A stretch of DNA of 64,000 bases from Areca catechu (taxonomy: Eukaryota > Streptophyta > Magnoliopsida > Arecales > Arecaceae), in NCBI GenBank assembly GCA_021397845.1, contig CM038053.1, forward strand, positions 87,357,157 through 87,421,156, read 5' to 3'. The position numbers and the translations under genes are program-made. Numbering within the stretch: position 1 is the first letter of the stretch; the number at the start of each line of letters is the position of its first letter. Below the pieces are notes generated by a model that saw only the letters and a program-made list of their open reading frames with translations, ran no database searches and was not told where the DNA came from. Of this stretch, positions 1 to 9,285 are shown one piece after another.

Positions 1-266
1 AAATCAGAGCAGAAAAATCCAATGTGATCTCAAGAGACCATTTGACCTTAATACCGAAATGATTATCAATCATTGATCGGTTCCTAGATCAGGAAGAAAT
101 CCTCTATGGTGTGTGACCTCATAGTTTCGAACGTAAACGGTAGCACTGGAACACTTCCAGTACCAGCATAAGATACCATCTAGCAATGGATCCCGGTGTC
201 CGGATAGGCGGAAGATGCGAGAGCAATCTATCGAACCTTTGGAATTTGGTTACCGTATAATTCATC
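1..266 (-). mobile_element. Copia-like LTR H1, left part (split by element B)
   Basis: Non-coding. Bases ~196-266 match 42,151-42,220 (H2): the stretch with ccggatagg, ctatcgaacc and ggttaccgtataatt is shared. The sequence continues without loss at 19,617 after removing B. On the minus strand the element begins at 20,355 (TATTAGGAATTG) and runs off the window at base 1, so whether it is a solo LTR cannot be told. Calling it copia-like rests on overall resemblance of the LTR start and is inference. Confidence 0.6.
262..266. repeat. 5-bp target-site duplication TCATC of element B (left copy)
   Basis: TCATC here and at 19,617-19,621 flank the outer ends of B. Joining the two flanks restores the uninterrupted H sequence seen at 42,205-42,225, which supports a single insertion of everything between. 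Confidence 0.75.
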
Positions 267-502
267 TGATGGGGACCCGCAAACCTATTTTCTTTTATTT
301 TATTTGAGTCCAATAGTCTTGTGTCACTTGATTCAAAGTTAGCCACTTGAGTCCTGTAATAAAATGGGACAATTGAGATAGTTGAGTCCACTTAGTCAGG
401 TCAAGTAGTTTTAGTTCAGTCAAGAGTCCAGTTAAGTTGTTAAGTCAAGAGGAGAGTCATCAGTAGCTTGGAGATTCACCATATCCCTCCAAACAGAGCC
501 GG
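267..502 (+). mobile_element. Element B 5' LTR, first part
   Basis: Starts TGATGGGGACCC and carries repeated gagtcc-type motifs. It matches, inverted, the LTR at 5,480-6,042. It breaks at ...agagccgg, where array A is inserted. Its continuation (gccggccttcatgc...) is found inverted at 7,601-7,250, giving a full LTR of about 583 bp. The LTR is non-coding. Confidence 0.8.
498..502. repeat. TSD GCCGG of the left A array (left copy)
   Basis: GCCGG immediately precedes the first A LTR. The partner is not at 5,480 but at 7,597-7,601, where CCGGC is its reverse complement. This swap is direct evidence for inversion of the intervening DNA. Confidence 0.75.
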
Positions 503-2104
503 TGATGTGGTGATGGCGGACATGAAGAAACCCGGGGTTATTCGGAAATGGGAAAAAAAACCATAAGCAAACCAAGGATCATGGGAGGCTTCGGCTAAGA
601 AGCCTCCCGTGACTAGGAAAGGACAACCCCGAAAGCCCTAAAATAGCCAGACTCTTTTGATTTTCATATTTCTTGGTAGAGGTGGCGAAGGAAGGATGGG
701 GATGGGAGATAGGGGACTGGAACTCATGGACCTTGGGACTCATCCTAACGAAGAGACCTCTTACCTCTAAGGCATTACGCCTTCCTCGATACTTGGAGGC
801 ACTATGATGAATCTCAAGGTCAAGAGGGGAAACAGGGAGAGACATGAAGATGGGAGAAAAGAATGGAAATACCTGGGGCCTCACACCCCTCGACGTCCCG
901 AAGGACGAAGGCAAACGGGCCTCAGCCCATAACCACACATAAGTTGAAAAACACTCTCAAAAACTCATTTTCATCAACTGCAAATACAAAAGGGATGCCT
1001 TTTTATAGCCATTAGAACTCATACATGAAAATTTTATTTTATTTTACTTTGTTATATATATATATATTTTTCAAAACCTAAATCATGTAGCTTTAAGATC
1101 CGTGCCAGTTCTTCCACTCTGAAATCTGTGCATGTCTCTCTCTCCCGTGACCGTGGAACAGGGGATCACATGTGGAGATCGTAGACGAGGTGGAGGATGC
1201 GGGCTAGCAAATTTGGAGGAGGATGGCATATTTGGAGGAGGCCGGCAGATTTGGAGGCGGAACTCGCATGTGAGGCGGATGGACCGGAGGGGTTGGAGCG
1301 CCACAGCACCAGGACAAGGCTCAAGCTTGCGAGCTGGGCAGAAGGCGAACGAGCTGGCGGATCCAGCGAGATTTGATTACATTGATGGCGGCTGGGCGGT
1401 GGTTGTGGGAGAGTGGGACACGGCACGGAGATGGGAGATGGGCTTCACGGTTGCAGACAGTATGCAGACGGTCTTGACGAGCGGAGGAGTTCCCGGTTGC
1501 ATGCGTGGCTTCACGGATGGAGGTGCGGTGGCAGCGGGGCGACACGGTGGCACCCAGCGGCTGGGGACGGTGGCGACACCCGACGGCTAGGGAAGGTGGT
1601 GGACCATGGCGGGGAGGGCGTCGTGCCAACGGATGAACGAGCTTGCGGAGGTCCCCCACGGTGGTTAGACCCACCGTGAGCTTGGCCCCTAGAAGATCTA
1701 CCCGAAGGGCGAGGCCAGCGAGTGGTGGGACACGGCCGCGGGCGTTGGCGGGAGGTGGACGAGTGGGTGGCTCCTAGGGGATGGTCGTGACAGCATGGGG
1801 GCAGACCACGAAGATCGGACGGCTATGAGCGCGGGTGACCGAGCGGGGAAGAGGGCACAGCACGAGGAAGCTCGAGCCAGTGGAGACGGCTCGGGCGTGG
1901 CAGATCCAAGACCGGCGGCAAAAAAAATGGAGTTCTAGGCGATGGTTTGGAGTAGGAAGAAGACAGGAATAGCAGTGGAATAACTCGGGGATAAACCTGG
2001 GATAACATTGGGATAATAGGAATAGGCAGAATAGCAGGGATAAAAAATTTTAGAAAAATCTAGAAAACTAAAAGAAAATACAGGTGGGTTTTGGGTCCCC
2101 ATCA
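503..2104 (-). mobile_element. A-family LTR, array copy 1 (GC-rich, non-coding)
   Basis: 1,602 bp. On the minus strand it starts TGATGGGGACCC and ends CACATCA. The central ~800 bp is very GC-rich and produces overlapping Ala/Gly/Arg/Pro-rich reading frames on both strands that are not conserved as protein between copies. The TATA-like site near 1,000 lies in a decayed inverted repeat. The LTR belongs to a family found five times in the window. Confidence 0.85.
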
Positions 2105-2189
2105 TTCTCCTGCAGTGTGAAGAACTCGACTCCGTTGAGTTTGAAGACGAAGCAAATCCTAGCAGCGGCTGCTAGCTCTGATACCAATT
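2105..2189 (-). mobile_element. A-family internal domain 1 (85 bp)
   Basis: The whole internal region of the element is 85 bp. On the minus strand it holds the tRNA-iMet primer site (2,175-2,186), a short spacer, a hairpin with one mismatch (2,123-2,141) and a purine-rich tract (gcaggagaa) abutting the next LTR. There is no room for a gene. Confidence 0.85.
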
Positions 2190-3883
2190 TGATGTGGTGA
2201 TGGCGGACATGAAGAAACCTGGGGTTATTCGAAATTGGAAAAAAAAATCTAAATCTAACCAAAGATCGTGGGAGGGCTAAGAAGCCTTCTAGAACTAGGA
2301 TAGGACGACCCCGAAAGCTCTAAAACAGCTAGACTCTTTTGATTTTCAGTTTTCTTGGCAGAGGTGGCGAAGGAAGGACGGGGATGGGAGACAGGGGACT
2401 GGAACTCATGGACCTTGGGACTCATCCTAACAAAGAGACCTCTCACCTCTCAGGCATTATGCCCTCCTCGATACTTGGAGGCACTGGGATGAATCTCATG
2501 GTCACGAGGGGAAATAGGGAGAGACATGAAGATGGGAGAAAAAAATGGAGATACCTGGGGCCTCACACCCCTCGACGTCCAGAAGGTCGAAGGCAAGTTG
2601 GGGCCTCACACCCCTCAACGTCCCGAAAGACGAAGCCAAGTTGGGGCCTCACACCCCTCGATGTCCCGAAGGACGAAGGCAAATGGGCCTTAGCCCATAA
2701 CCACACACAAGTGGAAAAACACTCTCAAAAATTCATTTTCATCAACTGCAAATACAAAAGGGATGCCTTTTTATAGGCATTAGAACTCATACATGAAAAT
2801 TTTATTTTATTTTACTTTATTATATATATATATATTTTTATTTTTTTTTAAAACCAAAATCTTGTAGCATTAAGATCCGTGCCAGTTCTTCCGCTCTGAA
2901 ATCTATGCATGTCTCTCTTTCTCCCGTGATCGTGGAACAGGGGATCACATGTCGAGATCACAGGCGAGGTGGAGGATGCGGGCCAGCGAATTTGGACGAG
3001 GATGGCATATTTGGAGGAGGCCGGTGGATTTGGAGGTGGAACTCGCGTGCGAGGCAGACGGACCGAAGGGGTTGGAGTGCCATAGCATGAGGACGTGGCT
3101 CAAGCTCGCAAGCTAGGCAGAAGGCGGACGAGCTGGCGGATCCAGCAAGATTTGATGGCATTGATGGTGGCTGGGCGGTGGTTGCGGGAGAGTGGGACGT
3201 GGCACGGAGATGGGAGATGGGCTTCATGGTTGCAGACGGTATGGAGATGGTCTTGACGAGCGGAGGGGTTCCCGGTTGCAGGCAAGGCTTCACGGACGGA
3301 GGTGCGGTGGCAGCGGGGCGGCACGTTGGCACCCGGCGGTTGGGGACGGCGGTGGCACCCGGCGGCTGGGGAAGGCGGTGGACCATGGCGGGGATGGCAT
3401 CATGCCAATGGACGAACGGGCCTGCGGAGCTCCCCCACGGTGGTCAGACCCATAGTGAGCCTGGCCCATGGAAGATCTACCCGAAGGGAGAGGCCGGCGG
3501 GCGGTGGGACACGGTCACGAGCGTCGGCGGGAGGTGGACGGGCAGGTGGCTCCCAGGGGACGGTCGTGACGGCATGGGTGCAGACCATGAAGATCGGATG
3601 GCTATGAGCGTGGGCGGCCGAGTGGGGAAGAGGGCACAGCACGGGGAGGCTGGAGCCTGTGGAGAAGGCTTGGGCGTTGCAGATCTAAGATCGGCGCAAA
3701 AAAAAATGGAGTTCTGGGCGATGGTTTGGAGGAGGAAGAAGACAGGAATAGCAGTGGAATAACTCAGGGATAAACCTGGGATAACACTGGGATAATAGGA
3801 ATAGGTGGAATAGCAGGGATAAAAAATTTTAAAAAAATATAGAAAATTAAAAGAAAATACAGGTGGGTCTTGGGTCCCCATCA
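2190..3883 (-). mobile_element. A-family LTR, array copy 2, shared by both array units
   Basis: 1,694 bp with the same ends as copy 1. It carries three copies of a 43-bp tandem unit (2,557-2,685) that is single in copies 1 and 3, which explains most of its extra length. The TATA box (minus strand TATAAAAA, 2,768-2,775) lies between ATGCC and GGCAT. Apparent reading frames of up to 194 codons are in GC-rich non-coding LTR. Confidence 0.85.
2557..2685. repeat. 43-bp tandem repeat, three copies
   Basis: Units start at 2,557, 2,600 and 2,643, each beginning ggggcctcacacccc. Other A LTRs have one copy (near 875, 4,335 and 8,810) or two (near 19,135-19,225). Confidence 0.8.
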
Positions 3884-3966
3884 TTCTCCTGCAACACGAA
3901 GAACTCGACTCCGACGAGTTTGAAGACGAAGCAAATCCTAGTCCGCTGCTAGCTCTGATACCAATT
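3884..3966 (-). mobile_element. A-family internal domain 2 (83 bp)
   Basis: Same layout as the first internal domain: iMet primer site at 3,952-3,963, hairpin at 3,902-3,920 (one mismatch), purine tract next to the LTR. No coding capacity. Confidence 0.85.
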
Positions 3967-5479
3967 TGATATGGTAATGGCGAACACGAAGAAAACTGGG
4001 GTTATTCGAAAATGGAAAAAAAATCTAAAGCAAACCAAGGATCGTGGGAGGGCTAAGAAGCCTCTCGGGACTAGGATAGGACAACCCCGAAAGCCCTAAA
4101 ACAGCCAAACTCTTTTGATTTTTAGTTTTCTTGGCGGATGTGGGGAAGGAAGGACAGGGATGGGAGACAGGGGACTGGAACTATGGACCTTGGGACTCAT
4201 CCTAATGAAGAGACCTCTCACCTCTAAGGCATTACGCCCTCCTCGATACTTGGAGGTGCTAGGATGAATCTCAAGGTCACGAGGGGAAACAGGGAGAGAC
4301 ATGAAGATGGGAGAAAAGAATGGAGATACCTGGGGCCTCACACCCCTCGATGTTCCGAAGGACGAAGGCAAATGGGCCTCAGCCCATAACCACACACAAG
4401 TGGAAAAACACTCAAAAATTCATTTTCATCAACTGCAAATGCAAAAGGGATGCCTTTTTATAGGCATTAGAACACATACATGGAAATTTTATTTGATTTT
4501 ACTTTATTAAATATATATATTTATTTATGTATTATTTTTTTTTAAAACCTAAATCCTGTAGCTTTAAGATCAGTGCCAGTTCTTCTGCTCTGAAATTTGT
4601 GCATGTCTCTCTCTCCCATGACCGTGGAACAAGGGATCACATGTCGAGATCGCAGGCGAGGTGGAGGATGCGGGCCAGCGAATTTGGAGGAGGATGGTAG
4701 ATTTGGATGAGGCCGGCAGATTTGGAGGCGGAACTCGTGTGCAAGGCGGACGGACCGGAGGGGTTGGAGCGCCACAACGTGAGGACGTGGCTCAAGCTTG
4801 CGAGAACGAGATCTGATGGCATTGATGGTGGCTGGGCGGTGGTTACAGGAGAGTGGGACGCGGCACAGAGATGGGAGATGGGCTTCACGGTTGTAGACCG
4901 TATGGGGACGGTCTTGACGAGCTGATGGGTTCCTGGTTGCAGGCGTGGCTTCACGGACGGAGGTGCGGTGGCAGCAGGGCGGCACGGTGGCACCCGGCAG
5001 CTGGGGACGGCGGCGGCACCCGGCGGCTGGGGAAGGTGGCTGACCATGGCGGGGAAGGCGTCGTGCCAACGGACGAACGGGCTTGCGGAGGTCACCCATG
5101 GTGGTCAAACCCACTATGAGCTTGGCCCCTGGAAGATCTACTCGAAGGGCGAGGCCAGCGGGCGGTGGGACACGGTCGCGGGCGTCGGCGCGAGGTGGAC
5201 GGGCATGCGGCTCCCAGGATACGGTCATGACAGCATGGGTGCAGACCACGAAGATCGGACGGTTGTGAGCATGGGCGGCCGAGCGGGGAAGAGGGCATAG
5301 CACGGGGAGGCTGGAGCCGGTGGAGATGGCTTGGGCATGGCAGATCCAAGACCGGCGGCAAAAAAAATGGAGTTTGGGTAACAGTGGGATAATAGGAATA
5401 GACGGAATAGCAGTGATAAAAAACTTTTAAAAAATCTAAAAAATTAAAAAAAATATAGGTGGGTTTTGGGTCCCCATCA
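3967..5479 (-). mobile_element. A-family LTR, array copy 3
   Basis: 1,513 bp. It is shorter than its siblings because bases equivalent to the gatggtttggagga...ataaacctgg segment are missing at about 5,372. The ends are intact. It abuts an inverted B LTR at 5,480 (ggatt, reverse complement AATCC), which is the TSD of the other A insertion. Confidence 0.85.
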
Positions 5480-6042
5480 GGATTTCTGGCGAGCGTAGAA
5501 GTCACCAGAAGATTAGGACTTGTACTTAAGAACCAGGAACATGGGCGTCACACCCACTCCAATTCAGAGAAAACTCAAAACTCAGACAAAATAACTTTTT
5601 AAGTTGTATTCATGTGAAGAAGATGTTTAATACAAGAGGGGAGGGGTGGCATTTATAGATTCACCCCAGGGTACATTACTCGAGGGCTAAGAAATCCTAA
5701 CTTGTGGGCCAAGAAACCCTGGTGGACCGGTCAATAGTGGGCCTGTCTTGGGCTGGAGCTCTCTCTTGCGGGCTTGGCGACATGAAAGGGTCCAAGTGCA
5801 TGAAGGCCGGCTCTGGTTGGAGGGGTCTGGTGAATCTCCTAGCTGCTGATGACTCTCCTCTTGACCTAAAACCTTAACTGGACTCTTGACTGCACTAAAA
5901 TGACTGGACCTGACTAAGTGGACTCAACTGACTCAATTGTCCCACTTTATTATAAGACTCAAGTGGCTCACTTTGACTCAAGTGACACAGGACTAATGGA
6001 CTCAAATAAAAAAAAATAAAATAGGTTTTCGGGTCCCCATCA
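5480..6042 (-). mobile_element. Element B 3' LTR, inverted, lacking its last 26 bp
   Basis: 563 bp. On the minus strand it starts TGATGGGGACCC at 6,042. The missing end lies at 19,591-19,616, beyond the right A element. A TATA-like box reads TATAAAT on the minus strand at 5,651-5,657. The full LTR would be about 589 bp, agreeing with the 583 bp reconstructed for the 5' LTR. Confidence 0.8.
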
Positions 6043-6211
6043 TTCCCCTATGGTGGGGAGAACTCGACTCCGTCGAGTCAAGTTCAGCGGTGTTTGACGG
6101 AATCGTAACTAACCAAATCAAAACAAAAATGCTAGTTTCATTTTTTTTGTTTTTTCACCTTTCTTTCTTTTTTTTGGTTTTCCTCTATTTTTTTTTGCTG
6201 CTCTGAGTTCA
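6043..6211 (-). mobile_element. Element B internal segment next to its 3' LTR
   Basis: On the minus strand this segment ends with a perfect 7-bp-arm hairpin (6,062-6,078) and a purine tract (ataggggaa) before the B LTR. The other end has a possible decayed primer site (TGAACTCAGAGC, near 6,201-6,212) followed by T/A-rich low complexity. No gene is visible. Confidence 0.5.
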
Positions 6212-7166
6212 GTGCGGCCTTGGAGATTGTGCAGTGCTGAGATCCATTCATTTCCAGAAAGCGTGCTGCTCTAGAAAGCACGCGGTGAAGTCGGCAACAG
6301 TGAAGGCATTTGCCTTCATGTTCTGCGCTGGATTTCCCTCTTGCCCACGGATCGAAAGTGGGAACAGGGGAGGTCCTCCAGCAGTGAAAACCGGCATGCC
6401 TTCACCGGCGATGGCGACGGAAGGAAGGCTGCGGACGGGGTCGGTGGACGGCGAGCGGTGGACGGCTGGTGGCGGGCTACAGGCGAGGCGGCAAGGGGGG
6501 CATGGTACGCCCTGTGCGTGCCGTTTGGCCTTCCGTGGCGTGGGAACTCCTAGGCGCCGGCGAGGCCTCCTTCAGCCGAGCCTTGGCCGGCGAACGGCGG
6601 TACGACGGCAGGAGGGCGGCGGCGGCGGCGTCAGGTGGTGGGTGGCTACGTCACACGGATGCAAGGGGACGGAGGACGCCTCTAGCATCCGTTCGTCTTC
6701 CCACGGGCATAGGCGGCGGCGGACCCTACTAGCAGCCGGGTGAGGGCCGGCAGGCGACGGGAACGGTGGCAGGCAATAGGCCAGCGACGGTGCAGGGCAG
6801 CACGACCGCAGGTGGGCGAACGGACGCTTCCCGTATCCATTCATCTTCCCACTGGCGTGGGCGGTGGCTTCTCCGGTGATGGCGGGGGCCGGCGAGCATC
6901 GGCGGCAGTCCTGCAGGGGCGGCCCGGGGTCGGGCATCTTGGATCTGGGGCCGGAGGGGGCGGTGACTAGGGTTCTGAAGTTTTAAAAAAATCACGAGAG
7001 AAGGATGGAGGAGATGGAATAAGGCTGGGATAACTCGGGGATAAACGAAGAATAAAACCAGAATAGCGGGGATAGATGGAACAGCGGGACAAGGGAAATA
7101 TATAAAATATGAGAAAATTAAAAAAAAATTAGGAAAAAATACCCGGACAATGGCGGATCCCCATCA
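6212..7166 (-). mobile_element. C segment: LTR-like block related to A, inside B
   Basis: On the minus strand it starts TGATGGGGATCC. Its first ~250 bp follow the A LTR closely in layout (gggataactcggggataaac and the repeated ggata/gaata motifs). The rest is GC-rich with CGG-type repeats. It is bounded on both sides by internal-domain sequence, so it behaves like a third, different LTR between the two B LTRs. The left boundary is uncertain by tens of bases. Arg/Gly/Ala-rich frames (e.g. 6,234-6,970) look spurious. Confidence 0.55.
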
Positions 7167-7249
7167 TTCTCCTCGACCGCAAGAACTCGACTCCGTCGAG
7201 TTCGTAAAATGAAGCACACCCTAATTCACTACTCGCTCTGATACCAAGT
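7167..7249 (-). mobile_element. Element B internal domain with primer site (83 bp)
   Basis: On the minus strand: iMet primer site (7,235-7,246) right after the B 5' LTR end, a perfect 8-bp-arm hairpin (7,184-7,202, loop GGA) and a purine tract (gaggagaa) against the C block. The layout matches the A internal domains, although the LTRs on either side differ. Confidence 0.8.
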
Positions 7250-7601
7250 TGATGCGGGAAAGAGTGGGGAAGGATCGTTGGCGAGCGTAGAAGTCACCAG
7301 AAGATTAGGGCTTGTACTCAAGAACTAAGAACCCGGGCATCACACCCACTCCAATCCAGAGAAAACTCAAAACTCAGACAAAATAACTTTTTAAGTTGTA
7401 TTCATGAGAAGAAGTTGTTTAATACAAGAGGGGAGGGTGGTATTTATAGATTCACCCCAGGGTACATTACTTGATGGCTAAGAAACCCTAACTTGTGGAC
7501 CAAGAAACCCTGGTGGACCGGTCAACAGTGGGTCTGTCTTGGCCGGAGCTCTCTCTTGCGGGCTTGGCGGCATGAAAGGGTCCAGGTGCATGAAGGCCGG
7601 C
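7250..7601 (-). mobile_element. Element B 5' LTR, second part (inverted)
   Basis: 352 bp running from the LTR end (minus strand ...CCCGCATCA) to the GCCGGC site where array A was inserted. It is the missing continuation of 267-502, now in opposite orientation. A TATA-like box reads TATAAATA on the minus strand at 7,441-7,448. Confidence 0.8.
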
Positions 7602-9202
7602 TGATGGGGACCCAAAACCCACCTGTATTTTCTTTTAATTTTCTAGATTTTATTAAAGTTTTTTATCCCTGCTATTCCGCCTATTCCTATTATCCCAGTG
7701 TTATCCTAGGTTTATCCTCGAGTTATTCCACTGCTATTCCTGTCTTCTTCCTCCAAACCATCGCCAAGAACTCCATTTTCTTTGCCGCCGATCTTGGATC
7801 TGCCACACTCGAGCCGTCTCCACCCGTTCCAGCCTCCTTGTGCTGTGCCCTCTTCCTCGCTCGGCCGCCCATGCTCACAACTGTCCGATCTTCGTGGTCT
7901 GCACCCATGCCATCACGACCGTCAGCTAGGAGCTACCCGCCCGTCCACCTCTCGCCGACACCCGCGGCCGTGTCCCACCACCCATTGGCCTCGCCCTTCG
8001 GGTAGATCTTCCAAGGGCCAGGCTCATAGTGGGTATGACCACCGTGGGGGACCTCTACAGGCCCGTTCATCCGTTGGCACGACACCCTCCCCACCATGGT
8101 CCGCCGCCTTCCCCAGCCGTCGGGTGCCACCGCCGTCCCCAGCCGCAGGGTGCCACCATGCCGCTCCGCTACCACCGCACCTCCGACCGTGAAGCCATGC
8201 TTGCAACCGAGAAGCCCTCCGCTCATCAAGACCGTCTCCATACTGTCTGCAACCATGAAGCCCATCTCCCATCTCCGTGACGCGTCCCACTCTCCCGCAA
8301 CCACCGCCATCAATGCCATCAGATCTTGCTGGATCCTCCAGCTCGTCCACCTTCCGCCCAGCTCGCGAGCTTGAGCCACGTCCTCACGCAGTGGCACTTC
8401 AAACCCTATGGTCCGTCCGCCTAGCACGCGAGTTCCGCCTCCAAATCCGCTGGCCTCCTCCAAATTTGCCATCCTTCTCCAAATTCGCTGGCCTGCATCC
8501 TCCACCTCGCCTGTGATCTTGACATGTGATCCCCTGTTCCACGGTCATGAGAGAGAGAGACATGCACAGATTTCAGAGCGGAAGAACTAGCATGGATCTT
8601 AAAGCTACAGGATTTAGGTTTTTAAAAAAAAATAATAAATAAATAAATATATATATATAATAAAGTAAAATAAAATAAAATTTCCTTGTATGAGTTCTAA
8701 TGCCTATAAAAAGGCATCCCTTTTGTATTTGCAGTTGATGAAAATGAATTTTTGAGTGTTTTTCCACTTGTGTGTGGTTATGGGCTGAGGCCTGTTTGCC
8801 TTCATCCTTCGAGAGGTCGAGGGGTGTGAGGCCCCAGGTATCTCCATTCTTTTCTCCCATCTTCATGTCTCTCCCTATTTCCCCTCGTGACCTTGAGATT
8901 CATCCTAGCACCTCCAAGTATCGAGGAGGGCATAATGCCTTAAAGGTGAGATTTCTCTTCGTTAGGATGAGACCCAAGTTCCATGAGTTCCAGTCCCTTG
9001 TCTCCCATCCCCGTCCTTCCTTCGCCACCTCCACCAAGAAAACTGAAAATCAAAAGTGTCTGGCTATTTCAGGGCTTTCAGGGTCATCCTATCTTAGTCC
9101 TAGGAGGCTTCTTAACCCTCCCACGATCCTTGGTTTGCTTTAAGTTTTTTTTCCCATTTCCGAATAACCCCAGGTTTCTTCGTGTCCACCATCACCACAT
9201 CA
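7602..9202 (+). mobile_element. A-family 5' LTR of the right A element
   Basis: 1,601 bp, TGATGGGGACCC to CACATCA. The TATA box (TATAAAAA, 8,705-8,712) lies between ATGCC and GGCAT. This plus-strand copy is the clearest A LTR. Overlapping Pro/Ser/His-rich frames at 7,780-8,590 are antisense counterparts of the frames in the left array and show no conserved protein. Confidence 0.88.
8700..8717 (+). promoter_or_regulatory. TATA box inside an inverted repeat, A-family LTR
   Basis: ATGCC-TATAAAAA-GGCAT. The same arrangement occurs in three other A LTRs (2,763-2,780; 4,450-4,467; 19,042-19,059). In copy 1 one arm has decayed. Promoter use is inferred from the TATA sequence and position about two-thirds into the LTR. 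Confidence 0.55.
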
Positions 9203-9285
9203 AATTGGTATCAGAGCTAGTAGCGGACTAGGATTTGCTTCGTCTTCAAACTCGACGGAGTCGAGTTCTTCGCACTGCAGGAGAA
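9203..9285 (+). mobile_element. A-family internal domain of the right element (83 bp)
   Basis: Primer site TGGTATCAGAGC at 9,206-9,217; perfect hairpin AACTCGAC-GGA-GTCGAGTT at 9,249-9,267; purine tract (gcaggagaa) ending at the 3' LTR. This is the best-preserved copy. Confidence 0.9.

Noticed and set aside
503..5479. Cassandra-type TRIM with a 5S rRNA promoter
   Set aside because: I see no 5S-like box A/C sequence in A or B LTRs, and A LTRs are far longer than Cassandra LTRs.
1083..5505. Many overlapping frames of 80-253 codons on both strands
   Set aside because: They lie in GC-rich A LTRs, overlap each other in several phases, have low-complexity Arg/Gly/Pro/Ser composition, and differ between copies by frame-breaking changes. 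They show no domain.
6234..6995. Frames of 70-169 codons in the C block
   Set aside because: GC-rich low-complexity sequence with open frames on both strands; no recognisable protein.
9203..9230. tRNA gene fragments at ggtatcagagc sites
   Set aside because: These are primer-binding sites complementary to a tRNA 3' end, always a few bases after an LTR, with no tRNA arms.
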